Notes: generated by a model from the letters alone, not told the origin. 64,000 nt of DNA from Mycogone perniciosa (GCA_025331125.1 JAOALB010000018.1:62001-126000); one strand, 5' to 3'. Shown: positions 10,582 to 22,735, counted from the stretch's first letter. Made by a program: numbers and translations.

Positions 10582-11453
10582 GAGTGACGTGATGCAAACG
10601 AGACGAAATACTCGTAAGGAATCGAATCGAATCGGATCGGATCGGGGCGAAGGAATATCCGAGAGGGACTTAACGGCGCATGGCCAGGCTTGTCGTTGTA
10701 GGGTCAGAGGTAGTGATCTTAATTAAGAATTCCCTCCAAATCTCATGAGAAACTGAGCTTCGATATGGAGCTTCGAGACGGCTGCGTGCGATGCCGCCAC
10801 CATCATCAAGAAATTTTCGGGTGCGACGATAATCGAAAGAAGTGGGCGGGGGTTTCTCCGAGGTTTAGGCGCCCTTTCGGAACTAGAAATGGTGGGGCTT
10901 CTACAGTTACCCGTTTGAGCCCCTCACTACCGCTTAAGGCATAGCGTGGGACGGAGACTCTCACGTGGGAATATTACCAATTGGAGTCATTCTTCACGCT
11001 TCAAGACCAGAGTCCCTGGTCTCTCTCTCAATCGCATGACATCCTCCCCAACATCTTTCTTCTCTCCTCCCCTCGCCAGCTGTCCTCACGTTCTCTCCTG
11101 CGCCTCTTTTTGCGTCAATCAGATTGTTGTCCCCAGCAAAATTCTGCATTTACGACCACTATATTCCCCTCTTCACCAACAACGAACGGAAACATGGCTG
11201 CGTTCTAGAGGGTGGTCCAGCTCGAGTATTGCGATCTCGCCATGGCACCACCCTCTGTGAGACGCATCATTCCTCGAGTCCGACTCTGTGCATCAGTTTG
11301 AAAGCAACGATTGTCGTCGGCTTCTGTATCGAATCGTCTTGCACATAGAGCATTCATCGCCGCGCAAGCATCCTACGAGCGACCTCGAATCTACTAGACT
11401 TTACCTGTGCCACTTACAACTTTGAATCCGGTTATCATCAGTCTCAACCCAAT
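10582..11453. promoter_or_regulatory. Divergent promoter region between TIM50 and an F-box gene
   Basis: No gene seen. It is about 0.87 kb between head-to-head genes. CT-rich tracts at about 11020-11100, typical of fungal promoters and leaders, lie on the F-box side. A near-tandem repeat of TCG-AAT/GAT units sits at about 10620-10645 close to the TIM50 start. Confidence 0.45.
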
Positions 11454-12419
11454 ATGCCTCGACGACCGGTTAAGGGCTCTGGCCCGAAGGCCTCTGCTCC
11501 ATCGAAGCTGTCCATCACCTCCTCGTCAGCCAAGACTACGCCATTCAGCTCCGCCCACCCCTCAACTCCAGCCTCCGAGATTGAAGCCAAAGACCTAGTC
11601 AACAACCTCGCCGCCCTGACTCTCGAAGCCCCATTGATCCCGCTGACCCGCAAACCGCCGCGCGTGCCCGCAAAGCCATTCGATTTCCTCTCCTTGCCAT
11701 CTGAGCTGCGCATCAAGGTTTACGCCCGTTTCTTCGACGACGGTGAAGATGTCCTAGATCTTGGACCAGACAACTACAAGCGTGTCCACAAGAAGCTGGG
11801 CCTCATGCGCGTCTGCAAGCAGATCCACGCAGAGGCGACCCATTTATACTATAGCACCCGGACGTTCCGCATCTTCCCAACATATCCAGGACGATACTTC
11901 CAGACCAAAAAACCATTGCTGGCCCGCCTGAAGCCCCATCAACGTGATTGTATCACCTCCCTAGAACTGCGCCTCGGCCCTGGATGGAATGCCCCACCTA
12001 AGGGTTGGGTTGTAAACGAAGCTCTGGGACTGAAGGATTGCGCCAATGTGCACAAACTCAAGGTGTTTGTAGAGTGTGACCCCAGTGACGGCGTCTTCAA
12101 GGGTTTCCGTCGCTCGGAAGGTTTCTACGAGGGCTTCAGCCGCCAGCTCCTCACCAATGTCCTTGATCAGATGCCAGCAGTGGACGTGGTTGAGTTTGAC
12201 GCTTGGTCCAGTGTCAAGAAGTCCGGCGCCATGATGCATGGGCTTCTCGACATAGCAGCACAGCGGGAAAATCTCCTCACCCGGTGGGGACCAGAGTGTG
12301 GCTGGACCGATGAGGAGGAAGAGGAGCCACCTGTTGGCCCTGACCCCAACAGACCGTTTGGTGTGCAGGGCATGTCAAGCCAGGAATTCGGCTCACACAA
12401 TATCTTGGTGGGAGCTTAG
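11454..12419 (+). CDS. F-box-like fungal protein
   Basis: A single open exon of 321 residues. The first ~70 residues are Ser/Pro/Lys-rich and probably disordered. A short F-box-like motif follows at residues 76-90 (PFDFLSLPSELRIKVYARFF), then LMRVCKQIHAEATHLYYSTRTFRIFP, the standard arrangement in the very large ascomycete family of short F-box proteins. The remainder has a conserved-looking alpha/beta region and an acidic patch (TDEEEEEPP). F-box proteins recruit substrates to SCF ubiquitin ligases, but many fungal members are uncharacterised. No substrate can be inferred. The start is the first ATG of the frame. Confidence 0.8.
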   Translation: MPRRPVKGSGPKASAPSKLSITSSSAKTTPFSSAHPSTPASEIEAKDLVNNLAALTLEAPLIPLTRKPPRVPAKPFDFLSLPSELRIKVYARFFDDGEDVLDLGPDNYKRVHKKLGLMRVCKQIHAEATHLYYSTRTFRIFPTYPGRYFQTKKPLLARLKPHQRDCITSLELRLGPGWNAPPKGWVVNEALGLKDCANVHKLKVFVECDPSDGVFKGFRRSEGFYEGFSRQLLTNVLDQMPAVDVVEFDAWSSVKKSGAMMHGLLDIAAQRENLLTRWGPECGWTDEEEEEPPVGPDPNRPFGVQGMSSQEFGSHNILVGA

Positions 12420-12674
12420 GGACGGAACGGCGCGATGGGAAAGGTTAGGTATTATGGCACGAAATGATTGATGTGGTTATGGATATGATGTTTTGGACTG
12501 GCGTTTCTCCTCTTACTGCCTTTTTGGGTCTACTGTATTGTTACCTTGAAGGACTAGCTCTGCAATGTTGCAACAGCCTTCATGACGGCTCCTCTCTTTG
12601 AAGGTGCTATTTATTTCTATTCCTCCGGTTCGGTGATTTATATCTTTCTAGTCTCATTATGCTTGTCCCTAAAG

Positions 12675-13245
12675 TCATGAAAGCTCATAAAACAAAGCGC
12701 CGATAAAGCATAGCCAAGCAGGCACATCAGTAGTCAGTGTTCTCACGACATGCAGCTTCACCCAACCTGCCATCTCCCCTTGCGCCAACTCCGGCTTATC
12801 CATAATCCTGTTCATAATCGCAAGCACCTATGATTCAAACAGAATCAATCCCAATCCCATACATCGCTAAAAAGAAAGGTAGGGGGAGTGTACTTACGGA
12901 ATTACCAAACCCAAAGTGAACCAACGTAAAGACCAGTCCAGCAAGCGCCCATCTGGAGGTCATCTTTGCTCTCGCCTGGCCCTCGACTGAGCCGGAAACA
13001 TCGCGAGTACGAAAAGCACGAATGCCAGAGGTGATTGTCAACGCGCCGATGGAAGTGATGCTGATAAATCCAGGCTTAAAGAAGTCCTTGAACCATACAG
13101 CGACTGCAGGTCCCGGATACGCCGGGTTGGTGAACGGGATCGTCGTGACCCATGCGCCAAGAGCCAGGCCGACGTTTAGAGACGTTGCTATGACGGGGAT
13201 CAACGACCTTGGGGTTGAGAATGCTGTTGATGTGGGTTTAGACAT
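12675..13245 (-). CDS. Small four-helix integral membrane protein, DUF1772-like
   Basis: Two exons, 13245-12898 and 12827-12675, joined by a 70-bp phase-0 intron (GTAAGT donor, ATAG acceptor), give 166 residues. Four hydrophobic segments are visible: LIPVIATSLNVGLALGAWV, near residues 60-75 (ISITSIGALTITSG), ALAGLVFTLVHFGFGNSV, and DVPAWLCFIGALFYELS at the C-terminus. The arrangement, and the closing pattern W-x-K-x-H-x-x-R-T before the last helix, recall the DUF1772/anthrone-oxygenase-like fold, but the similarity is weak by eye and no catalytic role is claimed. No aromatic polyketide pathway lies nearby, so a tailoring role is unlikely on context. Confidence 0.65.
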
Positions 13246-13672
13246 GTTGGTTGTTTTGTCTGAAAAGAGAGGGTTCGTTTTTGCTATAGTTATTTGGTCA
13301 ATTCGAGAGGAGAAAATGAATAATAGATCAATAGTGATAGGATAGTCCAGCTTATATATGAGTAGTGCTTAGGTTACCAAGTACCGACCAATACGAGCAG
13401 GGCATCAATTGAAGGATTTCAGCTGATGAAGGATTCCAGTCTAAGAATGCTGAGTAGTACTAATACGAGTACAAAGAGTGATAAGAATGGATAAGTTTAC
13501 TAATGATTAAATAAGCCAGTGGTAGTAGTAATTCCATGCTATCAACTATGACACTAAGACCCATATGTTTTGAACCCGTATGTTATGCTTAAACGTTAAA
13601 TCATAGGATGGAGTACTCCGCACGGAGGATCTGTCTCCATATAATCCATAATCCATCGATGCCTCGCCTCTC
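13246..13672. other. Intergenic, no gene seen
   Basis: Upstream of the small membrane protein gene (minus) and downstream of VTA1 (minus). It contains GTACTCCG-CACGGAG at 13611-13626, an inverted arrangement of the window's recurring CTCCGTA-type motif. No protein-like frame. Confidence 0.5.
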
Positions 13673-14892
13673 TCACAAGGCCCCAAGTGTGGCCAGCGCA
13701 TTACGCAACTCCTGCACTGCAGTTGGTACATCTTCAAAGTTAAGAGCTGAGATTGCCCATTTAGCATGCTTCTGGGCCTGCGTTATGCTCTTTTGATCCG
13801 TCACCAGCCGGCCGCCACCAAGATTCTGAATAGGAGGCACTATAGAAGCTGGAGGGGGCTGCTGTACTGATATCGGGGGTGTGGGCGATGAGGTCACGGG
13901 GGGTGGATGTGGTATAGAAGTCCAGTTCAAAGACGAAGACGGGTTTATAGCAGTAGTAGGAGGGTGAGGTTGTGGCGCGGTCGGAGGTGTGAAATGCTGC
14001 GATATCTGGGGAGGAAGTTGTGGTGAGGGTTGTGGAGGAACCTGTGTGATTGGTGATGGCGCAGGGGGCGAAGCCTGGGCAGGTGGAGGGGAGATGCCAG
14101 ACATTGCTGGCACGGGACTGCTTAATGGTGACGGGACAAATGGCTCGGGCACCACAGGGAAGTATGATTCCTGAGACGGCGGCGGAAATCCAACTATGGG
14201 AGTTGATTCCTGTCGCGGAGGCTCTCCAGCATCAGGGATTTCCTCAACAGAAGCAGCCCGTGGCGCAGAGTTGGTGATTTCTTGAACATCGGGGTCTGTA
14301 GGATCGGGCATCGGCTCGTCTTCCTCTTCCCGAGGCTTGGGGTTGGACTCGTTGGGATCTTTGCCCTCGCGGATAGCTTTCAGAATACGCGCGGCATTCC
14401 ACTTGGCAAACTTGATCTTTTGAAGAACCTCCGGCTCAGGTGTCCCCCACTCATGCGTCAGGTCGAAGAACGTAGCAGCAGCGTCAAACGTATCGGCGGT
14501 TTGCCGGGTCACCTTGTTAGCTCTAAGGGTTCGCTCCGCACGATCAAAAGTCTCTTGGGCAAACTGCTCGACGTAGGCCTGGCCAGCGGTGTTGTCCATT
14601 ATGGCATCGTCGTCGGGGCGCTCCGCCTTGGTGGTCTCGAGGCGCTCGAGCAGCGTCTTGGTGAAATTGAAGCTGTCATCGTCGGCGGTATGCAGACTCT
14701 TGCTCACGATCTGATTGACTGCGTGGTATTCACCTGCATAGATAATTAGCTGGGAGAGAACTGAACTATACGAAAGGAAAGGAACGCACACCAATAGGAG
14801 ATGGCAGGCTTAAAGGAACGCAGCTGGTTTGCGCGGTTAAGGAACCGGCTGACCTCTGGAATCTTGAGCGCAGACGGAATCGGCTCGGCCAT
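13673..14892 (-). CDS. VTA1: Multivesicular-body sorting protein Vta1 (LIP5 homologue)
   Basis: Exon 1 is 14892-14790 and exon 2 is 14733-13673. The 56-bp intron (T/GTGCGT donor, GCAG acceptor) rebuilds the conserved ISYWCEYHAVNQIV. The product is about 387 residues. The N-terminal half is the paired MIT-like domain that binds ESCRT-III proteins (MAEPIPSALKIPEVSRFLNR to about residue 170). A long Pro/Ser/Gln-rich linker follows (~190-330). The C-terminal ~45 residues (ITQAQKHAKWAISALNFED to ALATLGAL) form the dimerising domain that binds and stimulates the AAA-ATPase Vps4. Vta1 acts at endosomes in disassembly of ESCRT-III. Domain order and length match the family well. Confidence 0.92.
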
Positions 14893-15551
14893 TTTTCCGT
14901 CACTGTATACGCGTGCAGGGCGAGAAGGGGGAGCGAGGACAAGACAATGTTATGTGAAGAAGTGCTATGTGAAGAGTGAAGATGTCGCATCGACGTAATA
15001 GTCGTCTACAGATGATGATTGATCCCCCACACTCGATAATGCAGCCTCGGGCCTTGGCAGCGACACAAGCCACAACCGTTTGCCCCGCTCTAGGTCGCGC
15101 CACAATTGCCTGCTCGACTCGGCAAGGTGAAAGTGCTCATCTTGGATGTCGCACCGTACAGTGTAACAAGCACGAATACCTGTTCATTATTGCAATCAGC
15201 GCGCGCTGTTGCTCGTATTTGCAAATTTTCAGCAGTCAAGGCAGGAAGAATCCTACGTGCTAAAGATGCAAACTGTCCTCTTCCATGGTCAAGTTAACTG
15301 GGCTAATATGTGCCTAGTAGTACCTAGCAGGTATGCATCGTAAGACGGAGGCAGCCGGATTACGACTTATCGAAGCTAACGTCGTTTCAAGCTAAGCCGC
15401 ATCGCACACTGTGCAGTTTGCTTCATCCAGCGTGGCCTTTTCGCAACCTCACTCACACCTGGCTCCAAGTACTAATATATACGACAAAGATCGAGGCTTC
15501 TCTTGTTGGGGCATGCACTACCTATCCTCCTACAATTGACCCTCTAGAGCC
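14893..15551. promoter_or_regulatory. Divergent promoter region between VTA1 and the PDI gene
   Basis: No gene seen in 0.66 kb. Nearest the PDI start are TACTAATATATACGAC at about 15469-15484 (TATA-like) and CAGCGTG at 15428-15434, which is identical to the yeast unfolded-protein-response core element. Confidence 0.5.
15428..15434 (+). promoter_or_regulatory. UPRE-like CAGCGTG upstream of the ER disulfide isomerase
   Basis: The heptamer lies 118 bp before the ATG of an HDEL-tailed PDI gene. In budding yeast CAGCGTG is the core bound by Hac1 in unfolded-protein-response promoters, and PDI genes are typical targets. A seven-base match can be chance; its place and context make it plausible. Confidence 0.35.
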
Positions 15552-17031
15552 ATGCATCACCCGTCTCTCGTCGCCGCCTTGACGGCCAGCTTGGCCGCTT
15601 TGCCTGTCGCTCATGCCGGCTTCTACACCAAGAACTCGCCTGTTCTACAGCTTGACGCTCGCTCCTATGAGCGACTGATTGCCAAGTCGAACCACACCTC
15701 GGTATGTCTTCCTCCTCCTCCTCACTAACAGCTCTCTTGTCTCACACGGCGTGTCGTTCGTTCAAACGTAGATCGTCGAGTTCTACGCCCCGTGGTGCGG
15801 CCACTGCCAAAACCTCAAGCCCGCCTACGAAAAGGCCGCCAAAAACCTGGACGGCCTCGCTAAAGTCGCTGCTGTGGACTGCGATGAGGACGCCAACAAG
15901 CAGTTCTGCGGCGCCATGGGCGTCCAGGGCTTCCCTACGCTCAAGATTGTTCGCCCCGGTAAGAAGGCCGGCAGTAAGCCTATCGTCGAGGACTATCAGG
16001 GCCCGCGGACAGCTTCAGGCATTGTGGAGGCTGTGGTGGGCAAGATTAACAACCATGTCACGCGCCTTGCGGACAAGGACCTTGATTCCTTTTTGCAGGG
16101 TGATAAGCCCAAGGTCCTCTTGTTCACGGAGAAGGGCACTACCAGCGCCTTGTTGAGGAGCCTTGCCATTGATTTCTTGGATGTTGTCTCAGTGGCACAG
16201 ATTAGGAACAAAGAGAAGGGGGCAGTGGAGAAATTCGGCATTACTTCGTTCCCTAAATTCGTACTGATCCCCGCCGGCGGCAAGGATCCCATCACCTATG
16301 ACGGAGAGCTGAACAAGAAGGATCTGGTTGAGTTCCTTAAGCAAGTCGCCGAGCCAAACCCCGACCCAGCCCCGGCGAGCAACAAGGCTAGCAGCAAAGC
16401 TAGCAGCAAGACCAGCAAGACCAGCAAGAAGTCCTCATCCAAGGCCGCCGAGGACAAGGCCACCAAAAAGACTGAGGAATCATCCACTGCATCCTCCGAA
16501 ACGACTACTACGGCCGCCCCTGCTCAGACCATTATTGAAATCGCCACCATCACCTCAAAAGACCAGCTCGAGGAAAAGTGCCTCCAGCCCAAGTCTCAGA
16601 CCTGCATTTTGGCACTTGTGCCTGCTTCCGGAGGCGAGACCGTCAGGAAGGTCCTCCTTTCGCTCTCGCAAATCAACACCAAGTACATCCAGGGCAAACG
16701 ACACACCGTCCCCTTTTACTCTGTCCCTACCAATGTCGAAGGATCTTCGGCTTTGCGAGAGGCGCTTGGGCTCAAGTCCAAATCAGAGATCATCGCAATC
16801 AACGCCCGCCGCGGGTGGTGGAAGCGGTACGATGATGGTGACTTCAACATCCACTCCGTCGAGGCCTGGATCGATTCAATCAGATTGGGCGAAGGCGACA
16901 AGGAGACTTTGCCCGAGCAAGTTATTGTCAAGAAGGCTGAGACGACCACCGAGGAGAGTTCGTCAGAAGCTACCAAGGCTACCGATGCCGAGCCAGAGGC
17001 TGAGGAGGAGACTGGGCATGACGAGCTCTAG
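15552..17031 (+). CDS. ER protein disulfide-isomerase with one CGHC site and HDEL tail
   Basis: Exons 15552-15701 and 15772-17031, with a 70-bp phase-0 intron (GTATGT donor, GTAG acceptor), give 469 residues. Signal peptide: residues 1-22 (LVAALTASLAALPVAHA). A catalytic thioredoxin domain follows, with active site WCGHC (Cys59, Cys62). Next is a thioredoxin-like domain without CXXC (about 150-270), a Lys/Ser/Thr-rich linker (about 275-330), and a third folded region with no cysteine pair. The protein ends in HDEL, the ER-retention signal. It forms and reshuffles disulfides in secretory proteins. One active site plus an inactive second domain resembles the Mpd1/P5-like group rather than classic four-domain PDI; exact orthology is uncertain. 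Upstream there is a UPRE-like CAGCGTG. Confidence 0.9.
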
Positions 17032-17170
17032 ACACTAAACATGTATAAGTTAGACAGCCATGTATGAACGAAGTTAAGAAGTGAAACGTACCCGATGACT
17101 TGAAAAAGACTGTCCCGCGTAGGATTTTGCACCGCCACTGCATGGCATCGTACGTTGGTTCCTCCATACT

Positions 17171-18052
17171 TTAATCATCCAACTCCATAGCCATAGCCTC
17201 ACTCTTTGCGACGACCCCCTCCCTAATCATCTTCATACCTCTCTGCTTAACAACCTGATCCAGTTGCTGCCTCACCTGTCGACACCCATCTATCGCAACA
17301 ATCAACATACCCTCGAGCCGACTGACCTGAACACGGCTCTCGCACACCAGCACGGCGACCTGATCGCTATCTCCCAAAGTTGCCGCTGTGATAAATGGCA
17401 GCTCCTGCTCCTCCTGGTGGTTAAGATCGAGCAGCGGGTCGGCCGCATCGTCGCCAGCGGCGTAGGAAGACGTGGAGCCGGCGGTACAGGCGGCAATATA
17501 GTCAGTCATGGGTATTCCAGCGTCGACAAGAGCGAGAGTCGCAGCGTTGAGCAGGGCAGCGAGCAGCGAGCCGTCTTGGGAGAGGACATGGAGGGAAACG
17601 GTGATGGTTGAATGCGGGAACAGGTGGACGTGAAGGTTCGCAGCAAGGGCTTTTGCAATTGTGATTTCAATCTCTTGAATGCGCCTACGAAATCCTCACG
17701 TTAATTTTCCCGATTGAATCCCATATCATCTTACCACAACTCACTTGTCATTTCTGCCTCTCTTCTTCCGATCCACGCTCGAGAAACCCGCCACCACCAC
17801 ATTCACCATGATGCTCGCTGTATCCCTCTGCGCCCCCGAATTTTGGCCACCGCCGCCTCGTCGCTGCTGCAACTGGGGCTCTGAAGGTCCCGTAACAACG
17901 CACATGACCTTCGTGTGGCCCATCTCGAGATACGACGATCCATCGGCGGCGTCCTGGGTATGAATCTGGGCGTGAAGGCGACGGAGGTCGTTCCAGCGGC
18001 GGCCGTCGACGCGCAGCAGCGCTAGAGAATATGTTGACGTATCTAGAGGCAT
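17171..18052 (-). CDS. SKI6: Exosome core subunit RRP41/SKI6 (RNase PH fold)
   Basis: Exon 1 is 18052-17745 and exon 2 is 17684-17171. The 60-bp phase-2 intron (GTGAGT donor, CGTAG acceptor) joins GRNDK to RIQEIEITIAKAL. The product is 273 residues. The N-terminus LLRVDGRRWNDLRRLHAQI, the segment SYLEMGHTKVMCVVTGP and the later FPHSTITVSLHVLSQDGSLLAALLNAATLAL are typical of the Rrp41 type of RNase PH ring subunit. The C-terminal part carries a somewhat longer acidic/Ala-rich insertion (about residues 185-205). In fungi the exosome ring is catalytically inert and threads RNA to Rrp44 in the nucleus and cytoplasm. Its 3' end faces the PDI gene convergently, about 140 bp apart. Confidence 0.9.
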
Positions 18053-18430
18053 TGCAAATGAGAGTCAACGGGTGTGTATCAGTGCAAATCGTTCTGGAAC
18101 GTCGGGCAGTCCGTGTTAAGTAGGGCACTGTGGTTGCGATGTAGTGGTTGAAGTCTTAGACATGGCGATGAATTGGAAATTTTGGGAGCTACCGTATTAG
18201 TGGGGTGGGAGCTGTTTGTGTGGCTAGTGTCTGGTGTGGCTGAGGGTTAGGGTTACTGCACTGTTCAGAGTGCGATGCTGTACGGAGTACAAAGGACCAC
18301 CACCTACGAAGTACAGGAGTTAGTATATCTAGGAGAAAATAGAAAGAGGCATACACAGTTGCACAAATAGTATTACTGACTGTCATTCTCACGCGTCCGG
18401 GTATTAACATTTCTATACAAAACATGCATG
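18053..18430. other. Intergenic, no gene; two palindromic GTAC motifs
   Basis: Between the CSC1-like gene's 3' end and the SKI6 start, both on the minus strand. It holds TACGGAGTAC at 18281-18290 and TACGAAGTAC at 18304-18314, two members of the window's dispersed intergenic motif. No protein-like frame. Confidence 0.5.
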
Positions 18431-21400
18431 CTACAATAACAGCTTTGGCTCTTCAAAAGGAGCTGCATCAAGATCAACAACCACCCGCCCATTCGAACCC
18501 AGCGTCGCGCCGAGGTCAGATATCGGTGTCGACAGCCTTGTGTGCGCAACCTCCTGTCTGCTCACCCTAGCATCGTCCCGCGGAATCCATAGTATCGGCT
18601 TGGTCTTCCACATCTCTGGTGGCTGATAGGTGCAGTATGCGCTGTTGTCGGGATAGTCGATATCCGGCCGATCCTCCTTGGGGAGTAGTTTTCGAAGCGC
18701 CACAAAGTCTTCATGTTCCTCTGGATGTAACCACTTGGCGAGAAAGCCTGGAGGCTTGCCCCCTTGTCCCTCTTTATTCCGGGAGAATATCTTGCTGAGT
18801 ACTTCAGCTATTCCGGACTTTTCAGCTTCAGTCTTGATCTTCTCCTTTGTGCTGGACTTGAGCCATTCAGTGAGGGCTGAGCCAATACTGCTGGCGCCCT
18901 CTACTGCTCTGTTCGAAACGACAATATGCTCCTCCTCATCTGTCTCCTCCACCTCGACTTCCTCATCTCCAAAGGCCTGTTCCACATCGAAATAGCTGGC
19001 GGCAGCACCACCACCACCACCGCCCGATCCATTTGTATCGTTGGTACTCGCCGCGCTCGCAGCTTTTGCCTTCTCCTCTTCCTGAATTTGCTCCTCCATA
19101 GTCAATGTCTGTGGCAGGTTTCTCATCAGTGGAGCGATGGCATCGCGCAACAAGAAGTGTATTATGCCGGTGAAGACGAGCAGGGCAATTACGAGAGCCA
19201 TGGGCCCAAACGCAGAGCTGAGAGCCAGTAAACCAATCAGGCATACTTCGGCTAAATAGAGTCCGACGAAGAGTTGCTGCAGGGCACGAGGATAGAAGAG
19301 ACCCTTGCTATCGGTGCTAGTGTCAAATACATAGATCAGATTATACTTCCAAACAAGGCGCATAAAGGCCATTCCTCCCGCTGCAAATATCAGAATCAGC
19401 GGTGCAATGCAGGCATAGGAGAGTGCTGCAAACATGCGTCAGTGGCTTTGTTTCTCTTCAGGTTGGATCGGCAGAAGCTAGTAATAAGGGGAAGCTAGTG
19501 TGGACTTACCAATAACCCCCAAGTTGGTGAAGACGGGGAAGATGCCTCCCCAACGTGCTGGTCGAAGAGTCCGCCATGTTTTGTAGCGTGATCTGGGTAC
19601 GTTGGTCGTCTTCGCAACGATGTAGTGACGTATCAGTGAGAAAACTTGAAGTATTCCAGTTCCACCAGTCGCCAAGCATTGGATCAATATGTAGGAGAGA
19701 TAAAAGTTGGATGCCCTCGGGAGGTTCTGGGCAAGCAGTGATTGAATGCTAAGAGGATTTTCCAGGATGCTCTGCAGTGCGCCAGTGGCAGCCGAAGTCA
19801 AGGTCGTGATAAGAAACACCTGTACGACTTGAAACGCAAAGTACGCGTTTTGTGTAAAAAGTTCGCCAATTACGAGAGAAGGGATGCCCGCCTGTGCGGC
19901 ACAAACTGCAAAAATAAATCAGTATACCTAAAGTCAAAGATAGGAAACATAAGAGATCCAGGGAGGTCATACTTCGTAACAAAATAGGCACTAGTGACAT
20001 CAAGAGTGATAGTGCCGTCGGTGGCAGAAAGCCCCCAATAATGCCTTTTATAAAGCTGGGCAGTTTGTCGAGCCAGCCCAGGAATGGTATTTTCTCGGCC
20101 AGAAAGTCAATGTTGGACGCGATGCCGATGAAGGCAGCCGGGATCGACCAGAAAATGACTGCTGCTGCGATGCCAGACATAATCAAGAGGCGTCGGATGA
20201 TGCGTTCCCACCAGCTCATCCGAAGAGATTCCCAGATGACCTCGTCTGGGCGGATTCCCAGCAACCCAGGAGCCATTTGCAGCGGACGGTGGTGTATGAC
20301 AACTTGCTGCGCAGCTTGAGCAGCCTCTTGAGTATCAAATTCAATGAAGGCAGCTGGGAGGGGGTCGGCATCGCCTCTCCGAATTTGGCGGCGCATTTTG
20401 AAAATGAGAAGATTAAGTTCTTTCAGCCTGTTACGAGTCCACCTAATAGTGTCAACACGGCGACCATAGTTGCCTAGAGGCCTATGGTAAGGACGGGCTT
20501 CAGCGGGTATCCATTGAGCAGCCACGGAGCCCCGAAGATCGGGTAGAGTAGGCCCGAGGCCGTAAGGGTGCATATACTCCAGCTCTTCTGCTTTAATCTC
20601 TGCTTCGTTCTCCGGGCTTACACCCCCCTGACTCTCGCCAGAAATCCCTGGCGTCTCGATGTTCGTCTCGGACTGCAGCTCGGGCCCAGGTAAAACGACT
20701 TCGAGGGGCCCGCTACGTCGCCGGGTTGTCTCTCCGCTATCAACAGTAGCCAATTCATTTTGCGGAGTTTCTGATGCATCGCTGGGGGCCTTCATGGGGG
20801 GCGGCTGGGCGGTGGCTGAAGGATTCTTTCGATACCACTTTCTGCGAGCGACGTTGGCCTTCATAATCAGGTCAATCTCGGCCTTTTCCAGTCTCATAGC
20901 TGTCTGATCCCTCTCTTTAACCAAATTGGCAAGTGCCTTGGTCGTCCTAGGAACGAATATACGCTTGGCTGAGTCACCATAGAGCTTCCGCAGGCGAGCT
21001 TCATCACGATACTCCTTGGGCACACACAGCAGGAGCATTGTTCGAGAGGACAAGCGATCAGCGTAGTATGGTGATGAAAGATAGGCCTGACGAAGGTTGA
21101 CAAAATATATGCACTCTCGTACAATCGTAAACAGCACGAATCCTGGCGCAAGTTAGCAATACATAGCGAGGGCTTGTCCGAGTGCGGCGGCGACTCTTAC
21201 CAAAGAATACCCATGCCACACACGCGTGGGCCCACAACTTGGACGAGCCTTTGATCACATTGCCCATAGTAAGGAGTTCAAGTTGCTCGAGATTATTGCC
21301 GCCGGTGCTGTGCAATGGGAGCAGAATAGGCCATACGATGCAACAGCCGGCAATGCAGATGTTTCGCAGGACCTTGAGATAACGCAGAAAGAAGAAGGCG

Positions 21401-22029
21401 TCGAGGGAGCCATAGTTGAGGACATAGGTATCTGGAATCTTGAAGAAAGGTTTGACCCAGTTGATTATCCCCGAAGGTAACTCAGGGCTCGGCAATCTGC
21501 TGTGAGTGAGTTGGGTGTACACGGCTGAGAAGTGAGCAGCGAGGTCTTACTCTGGCGATCGGAGATTTGGAATGGTCTTGGGTGCGTAGACTCGCTTGCA
21601 CCGAGGCCGTAGGATGAAAAATATAATCAAGCATACAGCCAGATATACGCCTACGGGACCAAAGGTTGCACCGAGCTTGGCTAACGAGGCTGTCTTGTTG
21701 CCAGATGCGGTGCTGAGGGTGCCACCGCCAGAGGTGTCATTGCGAGTAGAACCAATTCGCGGGTCTGGAGGCTATGTGTGGTAAAAAGTCAGTCAGCGAT
21801 GCCAGAGGTCTGCGAATAGTAGCAACAAGTAACGAGTCATCCAGTCATGCATGTGTGTCACCTCAAATCAACGTCATGTCATGTCATGTCTGTCTTTTGG
21901 GCTTTTGGCCTGTAAGGAGAGATGTTCGGGGCAACGCACCGGTTCGAAGCCTCTCTCGAGGAGTCGGTGCCAGTTCATGGTCATGTCATCGAGCTGGTGA
22001 TAGTCGGGGAGCTCAGGCAGCAGGGGCAT
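18431..22029 (-). CDS. CSC1/OSCA-type calcium-permeable channel (DUF221 family)
   Basis: Six exons read as 22029-21940, 21771-21551, 21499-21201, 21142-19973, 19905-19510 and 19425-18431; phases agree at every junction and give about 1056 residues. One membrane helix (GPVGVYLAVCLIIFFILRPR) precedes PSGIINWVKPFFKIPDTYVL. Two further helices follow, then a long cytosolic loop with an RNA-recognition-like fold (FIEFDTQEAAQAAQQVV near its end). The large 7TM core includes IRRLLIMSGIAAAVIFWSIP, GGFLPPTALSLLM and FVLFTIVRECIYFVNLRQAY. The C-terminus is cytosolic with a Gly run and acidic patches. This matches the yeast Csc1/Rsn1 and plant OSCA architecture: osmosensitive or mechanosensitive cation channels of the plasma membrane or endomembranes. 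Which fungal paralogue it is cannot be decided by eye. The acceptor of exon 3 has two equivalent choices three bases apart. Confidence 0.88.
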
Positions 22030-22735
22030 TGCAAAGTCGACGCATTTTCACCGCTGTGGGAAAATAGTAGATAGAGTGGGTGACGCGCGCGGCGGACAGA
22101 ACAAAGAGGGATCCGAGGGATGAGAGAGAGAGTCGGGCTAAGTCCTCAACGACAAGCACACATTCGTAAGGCAGCGCAACAACGCCTGTCAACCAGATCA
22201 CAAACAACGAAGCACAGAGTAAAACATTTGTCTCCCTCCTAATAACAAACGTCCGAAAAGCGCAATGTCAGATGTCAGCGCCGCGGGACCAGACCAGGCT
22301 GGGGGGGGGGCTGAATGAGGGCGGGCGAGGGAGACGCAGAAAATGACCCGATCCGCCAGCCTTTTGGCACACATCCACACATCCATCAGCACCAGGAAGC
22401 ACAGTCCAGGCCAACGGTCCGCTAATGCCGTCTATTGCTTTTGGCATTGGGTGATAATCAAAGGGGCCCATGGACGCCCTTGTCACAGGCCGCCAATCGG
22501 ATGCCCGATGGCGCTCAGGTCAATCAGCGTCTCGATGCGCCATCTGGATTTCGGGTGACGGGCGCCCAACCAGAGATCGGCACTTTGGCCAGGCCATATC
22601 TCCCCAGTTACAGGGGTCTGTCTGTCTCTGTCTCTGGGGCCACAAGCGGTCGTTAGGGCCGAAGATGTGCAGTGCGTGCATGGTCGAGAGATTTGGAGCC
22701 GTGAGACAACAAGATCGTCGGGCCAACTTGTGCTG

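Noticed and set aside
12675..13245. Anthrone oxygenase of a polyketide pathway
   Set aside because: Topology is suggestive but no polyketide synthase or tailoring gene is nearby; kept as a DUF1772-like membrane protein at most.
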